Shown: positions 51,839 to 59,557 of the stretch, one piece after another
Layout: each line of letters opens with the position of its first letter
Position numbering within the stretch: position 1 is the stretch's first letter
Assembly: GCA_025666215.1 (NCBI GenBank)
Contig: CP102593.1
Location: 496,001-560,000 of the forward strand
Reading direction: 5' to 3'
DNA: 64,000 bases
Source of the DNA: Xanthomonas campestris pv. phormiicola
GTDB lineage: Bacteria > Pseudomonadota > Gammaproteobacteria > Xanthomonadales > Xanthomonadaceae
The notes under the pieces: generated by a model
Told to the model about the DNA's origin: nothing
What the model saw: only the letters and a program-made list of their open reading frames with translations
Database searches by the model: none
Position numbers and translations under genes: made by a program

Positions 51839-52291
51839 CTCTCGCTTGGCAACGCGCTGAGCGACAGGCACTGTGGCAGAAAGCTTACGCAATTCCGTGA
51901 GCGGAAACGACAGCAAGGATTTGCCGATTCCCTTCCTGTGCGAGTAGCGGTCATAGATGATCTGGCCTGGGCCGTTGTAGATCTCTTCGTGCTCACCGTT
52001 GGAATGCAGCTTGAAGCCAAGATACAACTCTGGCGTGCTCTTGAAGGTTAGCGAGTCTTTGAAGGTGGCTTTGACTTGGACGAGCTTGCCGTCAGATGTA
52101 ACTCCGTCATGCTTGGCTTGAGATACCTCATGAACCTCCATGTCGTACTCAAGCGCGGCGATGACTTCCCCGATATCACCAACAAGACGCCCATCAATAG
52201 TAAAAAACCGATTGGGGAATGCATCTTTCAGGCGATCAATTCCTTGAAAAATGAGTTCAAGTGCTTCGGTGATTGCACGACGCTGCGGCAT
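51833..52291 (-). CDS. DUF6998-like hypothetical protein (cassette)
   Basis: A 152-residue soluble protein (FFTIDGRLVGDIGEVIAALE ... HDGVTSDGKLVQVKATFKDS ... HSNGEHEEIYNGPGQIIYDR). The QVKAT and GDIGE motifs resemble a degenerate restriction-nuclease-like core, so DNA or nucleotide binding is possible; this is inference only. Start ATG 52291 and stop in the attC core fit a standard cassette. Confidence 0.75.
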   Translation of the reverse strand: MPQRRAITEALELIFQGIDRLKDAFPNRFFTIDGRLVGDIGEVIAALEYDMEVHEVSQAKHDGVTSDGKLVQVKATFKDSLTFKSTPELYLGFKLHSNGEHEEIYNGPGQIIYDRYSHRKGIGKSLLSFPLTELRKLSATVPVAQRVAKREG

Positions 52292-52295
52292 AGAG

Positions 52296-52355
52296 GTCTA
52301 ACGCCTGAATTAAGCCGGGCCGCGAAGCGGGCTCGGCTTGAATGAATTGTTAAGC
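52296..52355. other. attC site
   Basis: GTCTAAC (52296) and GTTAAGC (52349) bound a 60-bp palindrome with the GGGCCGCGAAGCGGGC stem. Confidence 0.85.
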
Positions 52356-52685
52356 CTGCCGGATCGCACCGCCAGAGACAGAGGTAATGAAATCTGCTGT
52401 CTGCCGACAAAGTGATTGACCCAAAGAGCGTACCACGAGAACCAAAGGGTCACTGGAAAGTGGATCAATGTCTACCCTTTGCTCTGGACTGCTGCGCAAG
52501 CGCAAGGTTAGCTCCGTCCAGTGACGATCCTCTGGGGTAGCGCTGTCACCGTCTGAGTCGATATCGCAACCTACGCCCCACAGGTGCTCCGCAACTTGAA
52601 GTAAGGTGGCCGAGGACCCGGTGCGATGATTTGCAGTGAGTAATCCATTGCTGTTTGGCAGATCGCTGGAGAGTCTGTTGCGGGC
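52352..52685 (-). pseudogene. Cassette ORF of about 110 codons lacking a start codon
   Basis: The minus-strand frame is open from a TAG in the right-hand attC (about 52688) to TAA in the left attC (52352-52354). It encodes SDLPNSNGLLTANHRTGSSA, TLLQVAEHLWGVGCDIDSDG, DSATPEDRHWTELTLRLRSS, SPEQRVDIDPLSSDPLVLVV and ADFITSVSGGAIRQA, clearly protein-like. No ATG, GTG or TTG is present near the 5' end, so it is either 5'-truncated or uses an unusual start. No homologue recognised. Confidence 0.5.
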
Positions 52686-52743
52686 CTAACGCCTGAGTTA
52701 AGCCGTGCCGCAGAGCGGCGTCGGCTTGAATGAAATGTTAGGC
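52684..52743. other. attC site
   Basis: GCCTAAC (52684) and GTTAGGC (52737) are perfect 7-bp cores around the 60-bp body (CCTGAGTTAAGCCGTGCCGC, AGAGCGGCGTCGGCTTGAAT). Confidence 0.9.
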
Positions 52744-53028
52744 TTAGACCGGATCATTGAGATCCAGCTCATCGATTAGGTCTCGCAACTGCGAAGCAGT
52801 GGGCGAATACCTTTGAGTGTCAACGACGAGATACAAGTACCCACGGTTTGTCACGTTTTGATATGCCGTGACTGGCGTGATGTCGTCGTATGGTCCCAGT
52901 GCATCAATAATCCTGTTGCAGTAAGGGACTGCAATGGACTTTGTGCCTTCAACCGCTGCGTAGCCATCGGCCACAACTGCATCTACCGCGTTGCACACGT
53001 TCTCGGGTGGAATGAAGACTCGGTTCAT
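52744..53028 (-). CDS. Hypothetical protein (cassette)
   Basis: A 94-residue protein (MNRVFIPPENVCNAVDAVVA ... VPYCNRIIDALGPYDDITPV ... GYLYLVVDTQRYSPTASQ ... LIDELDLNDPV). ATG 53028 is preferred over ATG 53034 because AAGG lies 8 bp upstream. The stop lies at the edge of the attC core. It looks like a compact alpha/beta fold; function unknown. Confidence 0.7.
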   Translation of the reverse strand: MNRVFIPPENVCNAVDAVVADGYAAVEGTKSIAVPYCNRIIDALGPYDDITPVTAYQNVTNRGYLYLVVDTQRYSPTASQLRDLIDELDLNDPV

Positions 53029-53045
53029 GGGCATCCTTGTTCTGA

Positions 53046-53105
53046 GCCTAACGCCTGAGTTAAGCCGACCCGCGAAACGGGTTCGGCTTGAATGAATTGT
53101 TAGGC
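53046..53105. other. attC site
   Basis: GCCTAAC (53046) and GTTAGGC (53099), perfect cores, with a CCGACCCGCGAAACGGGTTCGG stem between them. Confidence 0.9.
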
Positions 53106-53414
53106 CGCTGCCCGAAGTAGCAAAAGCCCAATGATGCAAAAGACCAGCAGCCCGACGAGAACCTGGTGAGCACGGTAGTGCCGCCTAATGGCAACGTGAT
53201 CAGGGTCTGACAAGTCATTAGCTACTGGAATCTTTCGCATACGTAATAGGTTAAGGAAGATCCCGAGTGGTGAGCCGCCCGAACGAAGGCTGTCCAACTC
53301 AGGAGACCTTAATTGCTGTGTCCCAAGGGCCTTGCGGATGCTACGGGTCAGTAACCAGTCATTCGCTATGACGGCAGTGAAAAGAGCTACAGGTACATAC
53401 GTCAAAGGGTGCAT
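53100..53414 (-). CDS. Membrane protein (cassette)
   Basis: A 104-residue protein with an N-terminal hydrophobic segment (YVPVALFTAVIANDWLL), a polar middle and a C-terminal membrane helix (VLVGLLVFCIIGLLLLRA). GGAGAG precedes the ATG at 53414. Its stop TAA is inside the attC core. Function unknown. Confidence 0.75.
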   Translation of the reverse strand: MHPLTYVPVALFTAVIANDWLLTRSIRKALGTQQLRSPELDSLRSGGSPLGIFLNLLRMRKIPVANDLSDPDHVAIRRHYRAHQVLVGLLVFCIIGLLLLRAAA

Positions 53415-53428
53415 GAACTCTCCGAGCG

Positions 53429-53488
53429 GCCTAACGTCTGAATTAAGCCGCGCCGCGAAGCGGTGTCGGCTTGAATGAATTGTTAGGC
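53429..53488. other. attC site
   Basis: GCCTAAC (53429) and GTTAGGC (53482), perfect cores; the body GTCTGAATTAAGCCGCGCCG and CGAAGCGGTGTCGGCTTGAA is standard. Confidence 0.9.
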
Positions 53489-53920
53489 TTGGTCCGCAGC
53501 ATCGAGGTCTTCTTCGCGAACTATTTCCTTGGAGGAGCGAACTGCAGAAGCAATCACTTTCGCCAACTCCTTTGTCTCTTCGTTTTTCGCGTTTGCGGAG
53601 ATGGCGTCGAGTTCACTGAGGACGTTAGTGGAATTGCAAGGAGTTGTCTGCGTGTAGGCCCTTATAACCCTGCCGATGAGCAACGCCAAGCGCTGAGTTG
53701 ACGCTTCTGTACTAGGCTCGCTGCTTCCCGAAAAGATGATGCTCAACACTGCCAAGATGGCTGACGCAATGGCCATGATCGCGGCTAGTGCGTTTAAATC
53801 CCAAGGCATCCAATCAACAGGCCTTGTAGAGAGGTGCCAAAGACAACCAGATGCCAAGGCAGAAAGAACAGATAGTGCGGTAAAATTTTTGCTACTAAAT
53901 AATTCTTTGAGGATTTCCAT
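53483..53920 (-). CDS. Two-helix membrane protein (cassette)
   Basis: A 145-residue protein with two membrane helices (TALSVLSALASGCLWHL and LNALAAIMAIASAILAVLSIIF) and a soluble C-terminal helical part rich in Glu/Ala (NAKNEETKELAKVIASAV, SSKEIVREEDLDAADQA). Start ATG 53920. Function unknown; the arrangement of a short membrane anchor plus helical tail recalls phage-defence effectors, but nothing specific supports that. Confidence 0.7.
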   Translation of the reverse strand: MEILKELFSSKNFTALSVLSALASGCLWHLSTRPVDWMPWDLNALAAIMAIASAILAVLSIIFSGSSEPSTEASTQRLALLIGRVIRAYTQTTPCNSTNVLSELDAISANAKNEETKELAKVIASAVRSSKEIVREEDLDAADQA

Positions 53921-53940
53921 CGTTCGTCCTTGTTGAGAAA

Positions 53941-53968
53941 AACCTAAGGCTTGAATGAGTTGTTAGGC
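53941..53968. other. Truncated attC site
   Basis: Only the right arm is left: GGCTTGAATGAGTT followed by GTTAGGC (53962-53968). The other arm is deleted, so this site could not fold normally. Confidence 0.65.
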
Positions 53969-54247
53969 AGTGAGTGGCCGAAACGGTTGAGGCCGCAGCC
54001 TTGCTCCCCAGCACTGCCCGCGTGAGCCGAGTGTGCCACAGCTTGCGGGATGAAGCTTGCACCGCAATGCCACGGGGCCTGTTGGCTCCGAAGCCAGGCG
54101 CAATGAGTGCCGCGCGGCAGCGACACGAAATGACGAAGCGGCGGACTGTCCGATGCCAGTTACGGTGAGAATCACTGTCCGGAGCCGACCGCGTGCGCGC
54201 CAGTGAACTGGTCGAAGATGCGAGCACCGATGATGTTGCTCCACCAC
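53963..54247 (-). CDS. Tentative ORF in the attI-proximal cassette
   Basis: A 94-codon frame from GTG 54247 to TAA 53963-53965, placed exactly like other cassette genes (stop in the attC core, start at the attI junction). Its product is Arg/Ala/Ser-rich with no recognisable domain, and overlapping frames are similarly open, so it may not be coding. It occupies the position of the most recently inserted cassette. Confidence 0.35.
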   Translation of the reverse strand: MVEQHHRCSHLRPVHWRARGRLRTVILTVTGIGQSAASSFRVAAARHSLRLASEPTGPVALRCKLHPASCGTLGSRGQCWGARLRPQPFRPLTA

Positions 54248-54248
54248 G

Positions 54249-54342
54249 GCCTAACTACTATTGGACCGCCTAAAAGCGGTGTTGCGCCAAGTATCGACTA
54301 ACGCCAGAAGTCTGGGAAGAGGGGAATTCCTACTTCGTAACA
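54249..54342. other. attI-A recombination region
   Basis: The cassette array ends at GCCTAAC (54249-54255). The following sequence carries ACCGC-CTAAAA-GCGGT, a perfect 5-bp-arm hairpin, and then runs 94 bp to the intI ATG. The same sequence with scattered changes is found at 56512-56605 (attI-B). Position between intI and the first cassette identifies it as attI. Confidence 0.7.
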
Positions 54343-55080
54343 ATGACTTGCCGGATGGCAACCGACGGTCTTGGCGTCGATGCTGGTTGCGTTATCCGAC
54401 GGTTGAGCAGGCGTATGAGTTACACCCGTGACGATGCAGGCGTAACGACGCGCCTTGCGCCCAAGCTGTTGGATCGGGTCCGTGGTCGGCTGCGGCTTCG
54501 GCATTACAGCCTGCGCACCGGGCAAGCGTATGTGGGCTGGATACGGCGCTTCATCCTGGCCAACGGCAAGCGGCATCCGGCGCAGATGGGGCAGGCCGAG
54601 GTCGAAGCGTTTCTGACCGAACTGGCGACGCGTGGCCAGGTGTCGGCCGGAACGCAGAATCAGGCGCTGGCGGCGCTGCTGTTCCTTTATCGCGACGTTC
54701 TGGGCGTGGAGTTGCCCTGGATGGAGAATCTGGTGCGCGCCAAGCGGCCGCGGCGGATTCCGGTGGTGCTCTCGGTCGAGGAGGTCGCGCACTTGCTGAC
54801 GATGCTCGAGGGGTCCTGCCGGCTGATGGCAGGGCTGCTGTACGGCAGCGGGATGCGGTTGCTGGAATGCCTGCGGTTGCGGATCAAGGATGTGGACATG
54901 GTTCGCGGCGAGATCGTGGTGCGCGACGGCAAAGGCGGCAAGGATCGGCGGGTGCCGCTGCCGCGCAGCCTGCGTGGGGAATTGACGCAGCAACGCGAGT
55001 GGGCGCTGCTGCTGCACGCCGCGGATCTCGCCGAGGGGGCAGGAAGGATGTTCCTGCCGCATGCGCTGCCGCGCAGGGCA
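54343..55080 (+). pseudogene. intI: Integron integrase IntI, C-terminally truncated (copy A)
   Basis: A tyrosine recombinase that would insert cassettes at attI. The N-terminal SAM-like domain (LLDRVRGRLRLRHYSLRTGQ ... ATRGQVSAGTQNQALAALLFLYRD) and catalytic box I (YGSGMRLLECLRLRIKDVDM with Arg; DGKGGKDRRVPLP with the active Lys) are present. At about 55080 the sequence switches to foreign DNA after GRMFLPHALP, so box II (HxxR, H, and the nucleophilic Tyr) is missing and the enzyme cannot be active. The start ATG 54343 is supported by mostly synonymous differences to copy B in codons 1-24; ATG 54415 is an alternative. The fused frame continues to 55365 as unrelated residues. Confidence 0.85.
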
Positions 55081-55325
55081 TTACTTCGACGTGAGCCGGT
55101 ACAGGCCACCGGGTTGCGCATCCTCCAATACCCACAACGCGCCATCCGGCGCCTCTTCGATATCGCTTATGCGTTTGTCCGGGCTCCAGCGCTGGACCGC
55201 GGTGGCGCCGCCCTTGCGGTCAACGGTGACGCGAATGACTCCCCCGCTGACAAGGCCGCTGATCAATGCGCTGCCCCTCCACTGCGGGAACATGCTGCCC
55301 TTGTAGAACATGAGGTTGCCTGGTG
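55081..55325 (-). pseudogene. C-terminal fragment of a PQQ-dependent sugar dehydrogenase
   Basis: The frame reads NLMFYKGSMFPQWRGSALIS, GLVSGGVIRVTVDRKGGATA and ISDIEEAPDGALWVLEDAQP ending GLYRLTSK and TAA, typical of the last blade of soluble aldose dehydrogenases (YliI-like). Only about 80 residues are left. It abuts the truncated intI exactly where the integrase homology stops, marking a deletion or insertion junction. Confidence 0.75.
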
Positions 55326-55400
55326 CGCGTGCGGTGGCCGGTGGACCAGGTTTCGGCCGGCGTGAAGGCCTGATCGTGGGCGTGAACCCTGCCTTCATCG

Positions 55401-55649
55401 ATGGTGCGGAGGGGGCAGTTAGATCACTTGGGGAGGTTTTGCTCGCATCTGCCTATCTGTGAGAGGTTAGATTCGGATGACGTGGCGGATGACGTTGCTC
55501 CGTCGCTTGATGACTTGAGCGACAAGTTTTTACCGGATCATCCTGAGGGCTATTGGGCGAAGAAGGTCACATCGAGAATACTTTTCGTCATTCCGTTATT
55601 GCCGCTGGCTCAGATTCTCGGTGCGCCATGCTTGCCATCATCATTTCGC
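55401..55649 (+). pseudogene. ORF fragment between the truncated intI and an attC site
   Basis: A frame open from 55401 contains RLDSDDVADDVAPSLDDLSD, DKFLPDHPEGYWAKKVTSRI and LFVIPLLPLAQILGAP, which looks like a real but incomplete protein with a C-terminal hydrophobic segment. It runs into the attC at about 55650, so it is probably a gene fragment. Family unknown. Confidence 0.4.
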
Positions 55650-55702
55650 ACCTGGGCTAAGCCGTGCCGCGAAGCGGGTCCGGCTTGAATGCATTGCTAG
55701 GT
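55650..55702. other. attC site, left arm partly lost
   Basis: CTAAGCCGTGCCGCGAAGCG and GGTCCGGCTTGAATGCATT are followed by GCTAGGT (55696-55702), a core with two changes. Its left core is missing, apparently by fusion with the fragment before it. Confidence 0.65.
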
Positions 55703-56077
55703 TGCATCCACACCGCCGTCCGATCTGTAGTTTGATATTGACGTCACTACTGGCAAGGACGCTGGACGATCCGAGTAGCTATAGACCTCCAAGCCCGAAA
55801 GATGGTCGTCCAGCGCCCAGACGATCAGGCCTAGGTGCTCGCCGTCCGGAGCCTTGGCTACCGCGTCGGCAACGATGCGTGCGACTTGGCCCTGAGCGGG
55901 AACACGAAAGTCCACCGACGCGCAGCCGCACTCGCAACGGCCAACCACCTGCAGTGAGCGAACAAGTCCAATCAGATCCTGAGCGGACTCATCGGTTGCC
56001 GTAACGGCAAGTGCACGCTCAATGATCGCCACCTCTGAATCGGAGATCGATCTAACAGTCACCAAAGGTCTGGACAT
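55697..56077 (-). CDS. Hypothetical protein (cassette of platform B)
   Basis: A 126-residue protein (MSRPLVTVRSISDSEVAIIE ... VVGRCECGCASVDFRVPAQG ... DGEHLGLIVWALDDHLSGLE ... SYSDRPASLPVV). The CECGC cluster could bind metal. ATG 56077; the stop is in the attC core. Unknown function; similar proteins with a CxCGC motif occur in other xanthomonad cassettes as far as I recall. Confidence 0.65.
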   Translation of the reverse strand: MSRPLVTVRSISDSEVAIIERALAVTATDESAQDLIGLVRSLQVVGRCECGCASVDFRVPAQGQVARIVADAVAKAPDGEHLGLIVWALDDHLSGLEVYSYSDRPASLPVVTSISNYRSDGGVDAT

Positions 56078-56079
56078 GC

Positions 56080-56140
56080 TATCTAAAAACTGAATTAAAC
56101 CGATCCGCGGAGTAGGGATGGTTTGAATGAATTGTTAGCC
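56080..56140. other. attC site
   Basis: ATCTAAA (degraded left core, 56080) and GTTAGCC (56134-56140) enclose ACTGAATTAAACCGATCCGC and GGGATGGTTTGAATGAA, a diverged member of the same site family. Confidence 0.7.
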
Positions 56141-56503
56141 CCCTGGATGAGCATGGAACCAAACCTTAGTGGCTGAGGAGCGGAGCATAGAGAAAAGTAT
56201 CACCGCGCCACCAGCGATTTCTATGGCCGAAAAGGCGGCTGCATAAGGCGTTAGTGTCCCATAGAACTCTTGTGTAGGAAAAAAAGCAGCGTTTATGACT
56301 GGGAAAGAGAGCGCAATCCAAAAGACACACCGCCACGTCCATTGCTTGCGGCGCATGAACAATACGACCAGCGTCACTAGGCCGATGCCGATTGCTGGGG
56401 AAAGGTACTGCCCGATTCCATGTTCGTATAGTGGAGCGATGACCGCTCTGCCGAGAATGCCAATGATCAAAACGATGCAAGCAATGAGAAGGTGACGCGG
56501 CAT
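56135..56503 (-). CDS. Membrane protein (cassette of platform B)
   Basis: A 122-residue protein with four hydrophobic segments (HLLIACIVLIIGILGRAVIA, AIGIGLVTLVVLFM, CVFWIALSFPVINAAFF, AAFSAIEIAGGAVILFSML). Start ATG 56503 lies 9 bp from attI-B, so this is the first cassette of the second platform. Function unknown. Confidence 0.7.
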   Translation of the reverse strand: MPRHLLIACIVLIIGILGRAVIAPLYEHGIGQYLSPAIGIGLVTLVVLFMRRKQWTWRCVFWIALSFPVINAAFFPTQEFYGTLTPYAAAFSAIEIAGGAVILFSMLRSSATKVWFHAHPGG

Positions 56504-56511
56504 GGGAAGGA

Positions 56512-56605
56512 GCCAACTCCTATTGGACCGCCTAAAAAGCGGTGTTGCGCCAAGTATCCATCAACGCCAGAAGTCTGGAAAGAAGGTAATTCCTAGACTG
56601 CATCA
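56512..56605. other. attI-B recombination region
   Basis: GCCAACT (56512-56518) is followed by CCTATTGGACCGCCTAAAAA and GCGGTGTTGCGCCAAGTAT, nearly the same as attI-A, with the ACCGC/GCGGT hairpin conserved and a loop one base longer. It ends at the ATG of the intI remnant. Confidence 0.7.
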
Positions 56606-56761
56606 ATGACGTGCCGGATGGCGGCCGCTGCTCCGGGCGTCGATGCTGGCTGTGTGATCCGGCGTTTGAGCAGGCGTATGAGTTACACCCGTGACGATGA
56701 AGGCGTAACGGCGCGCTCGCCCTGAAGTTGCTGGATCAGGTCCGTGGCCGGTTGCGGCTGG
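56606..56761 (+). pseudogene. intI: Integron integrase remnant (copy B)
   Basis: The first 39 codons (MTCRMAAAAPGVDAGCVIRR ... MSYTRDDEGV) correspond to copy A and then hit TGA at 56723-56725 after a 2-bp deletion. DNA homology continues in a shifted frame to about 56761 (GATCAGGTCCGTGGCCGGTT), after which the gene is lost. It is 113 bp from the end of ilvD, the normal chromosomal place of the Xanthomonas integron. Confidence 0.75.
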
Positions 56762-56821
56762 CAGGATGGGCATCGGCCGTGACGAGCGAAGCCGGGTGGT
56801 TTTCCGGCTTCGGATAGATGC

Positions 56822-56848
56822 TGTCGGGGCTGAAGCCCCTCCTACAGG
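56822..56848. repeat. REP-like palindrome
   Basis: GTCGGGGCTGAAGCCCCTCC is a member of the REP-like family at 1014, located just after the 3' end of ilvD. Confidence 0.65.
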
Positions 56849-56874
56849 GACTCAATGGCAACCGAAGCAACGCC

Positions 56875-58713
56875 TCAACCGTCCAGCATCGCCTTGTCGC
56901 GCACCGCGCCCTTGTCGGCGCTGGTCGCCAGCAGCGCGTACGCCTTCAACGCGGTGGTGACCTTGCGCGGGCGCTCTTCCACCGGCTTCCAGCCTTGCGC
57001 ATCCTGCGCGGCGCGGCGGGCGGCGAGTTCGGCGTCGTCGACCAGCAGGTTGATGCTGCGGTTGGGGATGTCGATCAGGATCCTGTCGCCGTCGCGGACC
57101 AGGCCGATGGCGCCGCCGGCCGCCGCTTCCGGCGAGGCGTGGCCGATCGACAGGCCGGAGGTGCCGCCGGAGAAGCGGCCGTCGGTGAGCAGGGCGCATT
57201 GCTTGCCCAGGCCCTTGGATTTGAGATACGAGGTGGGGTAGAGCATCTCCTGCATGCCGGGGCCGCCCTTGGGGCCTTCGTAGCGGATCACCACCACGTC
57301 GCCGGCCTTCACTTCGTCGGCGAGGATGCCCTTGACCGCCGAATCCTGGCTCTCGAACACCTTGGCGTTGCCTTCGAACACGTGGATCGATTCGTCCACG
57401 CCGGCGGTCTTGACCACGCAGCCGTCGAGCGCGATGTTGCCGTACAGCACCGCCAGCCCGCCTTCCTGCGAATAGGCATGGGCGACGTCGCGGATGCAGC
57501 CGGCTGCGCGGTCGGCATCCAGCGTCGGCCAGCGCGTGGCCTGGCTGAAGGCGACCTGGGTCGGGATGCCGGCCGGGCCGGCCTTGTAGAACGTGTGCAC
57601 GGCGTCGGCGTCGGTCTGGGTGATGTCCCACTGCGCGATGGCCTCGGCGAGGGTGCGGCTGTGCACGGTGGCCTGGTCGGTGTGCAGCAGGCCGCCGCGC
57701 GCCAGTTCGCCGAGGATGGCGAGGATGCCGCCGGCGCGGTGCACGTCCTCGATGTGGTACTTCTGGATGTTCGGCGCGACCTTGCACAGCTGCGGCACGT
57801 GCCGCGACAGGCGGTCGATGTCGCGCAGGGTGAACGGCACTTCGCCTTCCTGCGCGGCGGCGAGCAGGTGCAGGATGGTGTTGGTGGAGCCGCCCATCGC
57901 GATGTCCAGGGTCATCGCGTTCTCGAACGCGGCGAAGGTGGCGATGCCACGCGGCAGCGCGGTCGGGTCTTCGGCGCCGTACCAGCGGTGGCACAGTTCG
58001 ACCGCGGTGCGTCCGGCCTTCAGGAACAGCTGCTCGCGGTCGGCATGCGTGGCGAGCACGGTGCCGTTGCCGGGCAGGGCCAGGCCCAGCGCTTCGGTCA
58101 GGCAGTTCATCGAGTTGGCGGTGAACATGCCCGAGCACGAGCCGCAGGTGGGGCAGGCGCTGCGTTCGAACGCGGCGACCTTTTCGTCGGAGGCGTTCGG
58201 ATCGGCGGCGATCACCATCGCGTCGACCAGGTCCAGGTTGTGCTCGGCGAGCTTGGTCTTGCCGGCTTCCATCGGCCCGCCGGACACGAACACGGTAGGG
58301 ATGTTGAGGCGCAGCGCGGCCATCAGCATGCCGGGGGTGATCTTGTCGCAGTTGGAAATGCACACAAGCGCGTCGGCGCAGTGCGCGTTGACCATGTACT
58401 CCACCGAGTCGGCGATGATCTCGCGGCTGGGCAGCGAGTACAGCATGCCGTCGTGGCCCATGGCGATGCCGTCGTCCACGGCGATGGTGTCGAATTCCTT
58501 GGCCACGCCGCCGACGCGCTCGATCTCGCGTGCGACCAGCTGGCCGAGGTCCTTCAGGTGCACGTGGCCGGGCACGAACTGGGTGAAGGAGTTGGCGATG
58601 GCGATGATCGGCTTGTGGAAGTCGGCGTCCTGCATGCCGGTGGCGCGCCACAGCGCGCGCGCGCCGGCCATGTTGCGGCCGTGGGTGGAGGTCTTTGAAC
58701 GATAGTCGGGCAT
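56875..58713 (-). CDS. ilvD: Dihydroxy-acid dehydratase
   Basis: This iron-sulfur enzyme makes the 2-keto acids that lead to valine, isoleucine and leucine. The 612 residues start at ATG 58713 ([20 protein letters not shown]). Motifs seen are [12 protein letters not shown] (cluster Cys122 and the following Asp/Lys), [19 protein letters not shown] (Cys187, 190, 193) and [20 protein letters not shown] near the C-terminus. Full length, no damage. In Xanthomonas the chromosomal integron lies next to this gene, as here. Confidence 0.97.
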   Translation of the reverse strand: MPDYRSKTSTHGRNMAGARALWRATGMQDADFHKPIIAIANSFTQFVPGHVHLKDLGQLVAREIERVGGVAKEFDTIAVDDGIAMGHDGMLYSLPSREIIADSVEYMVNAHCADALVCISNCDKITPGMLMAALRLNIPTVFVSGGPMEAGKTKLAEHNLDLVDAMVIAADPNASDEKVAAFERSACPTCGSCSGMFTANSMNCLTEALGLALPGNGTVLATHADREQLFLKAGRTAVELCHRWYGAEDPTALPRGIATFAAFENAMTLDIAMGGSTNTILHLLAAAQEGEVPFTLRDIDRLSRHVPQLCKVAPNIQKYHIEDVHRAGGILAILGELARGGLLHTDQATVHSRTLAEAIAQWDITQTDADAVHTFYKAGPAGIPTQVAFSQATRWPTLDADRAAGCIRDVAHAYSQEGGLAVLYGNIALDGCVVKTAGVDESIHVFEGNAKVFESQDSAVKGILADEVKAGDVVVIRYEGPKGGPGMQEMLYPTSYLKSKGLGKQCALLTDGRFSGGTSGLSIGHASPEAAAGGAIGLVRDGDRILIDIPNRSINLLVDDAELAARRAAQDAQGWKPVEERPRKVTTALKAYALLATSADKGAVRDKAMLDG

Positions 58714-58971
58714 GGGGGTATCTTGCGGTCGGAAGGCGGGCGGGGGCTGGCGCAAGTGATCGATCCGGTGGGCCGCCAAAGGGTTGCATTCGCCACCGTT
58801 TGCGCCGCGCACAGGATCACGGACCACGTTATCACGCGGCCTGCACGGCTACCCTTGCCGGCGATGAACGGGCGCGACGCGCATGGCGCGCAGCGGGCGC
58901 ATCGGTGCCGGCGATTTCCGTCCCCGGCCGGAACCAGGCATCATCGCGGTCTGTGGTCCCGGAGGGAACCG

Positions 58972-59523
58972 ATGAAGCGATCCAAGAAGGCCGCGCTGTT
59001 GCTGATGGGCAGTGCGCCGTTGCTGTTCACCGCCTGTGCGCCCGAAGCCAAGCGCCAGGAGGGGCTGTACACCTCGGTGGAAGCCTGTGCGGCGCAGACC
59101 CACGACATCGCCACCTGCCGCGAGGCGTTCAAGCAGGCGCAGCAGCAGTCGGCCGACCAGGGGCCCAAGTACGCCAGCCGCGAGCAGTGCGCGCAGGCGT
59201 ATTCCGCCGAGCGCTGCGTGGAGCAGCGCGACAGCCAGGGGCATTCGTTCATCGGCCCGCTGATGACCGGCTTCTTCCTGTCGCAGATGCTCAACGGCAA
59301 CCGGATGGCCGGCTTCAACGCCGCGCCGGCGTACCAGGACCGGCAGAGCCAGTGGCAGCGGCCTGCCGCCGCCGGGGCCGGCGCGGGTGCCGCCGCTGCG
59401 GCCAGCAGCCTGCGCGGCAACCAGACCATGACCGCTATCGGTGCCACGCCGAACCGGGCGGTCACCGTCAGCCGCGGCGGCTTCGGCAGCTCCAGCGGCG
59501 CGCGCGGCAGCGTCGGCGGCTGA
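58972..59523 (+). CDS. DUF1190/YgiB-like lipoprotein
   Basis: A 183-residue lipoprotein: signal with lipobox LLFTAC (Cys22), a short cysteine-containing domain (EACAAQTHDIATCREAFKQA, QCAQAYSAERC) and a Gly/Ala/Ser-rich C-terminus ending in ARGSVGG. This is the DUF1190 pattern of E. coli YgiB. GGAGG precedes the ATG at 58972. It pairs with the YgiC-like gene 34 bp downstream, as in E. coli ygiBC. Confidence 0.88.
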   Translation: MKRSKKAALLLMGSAPLLFTACAPEAKRQEGLYTSVEACAAQTHDIATCREAFKQAQQQSADQGPKYASREQCAQAYSAERCVEQRDSQGHSFIGPLMTGFFLSQMLNGNRMAGFNAAPAYQDRQSQWQRPAAAGAGAGAAAAASSLRGNQTMTAIGATPNRAVTVSRGGFGSSSGARGSVGG

Positions 59524-59557
59524 TCGCCGCGCTCTCCTTCCGAATCAAGGCAAGCAC

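Noticed and set aside
47226..53968. CRISPR array, suggested by regularly spaced 60-bp repeats
   Set aside because: The repeats are imperfect palindromes with attC core sites, spaced by genes of 200-800 bp, and no cas genes are present.
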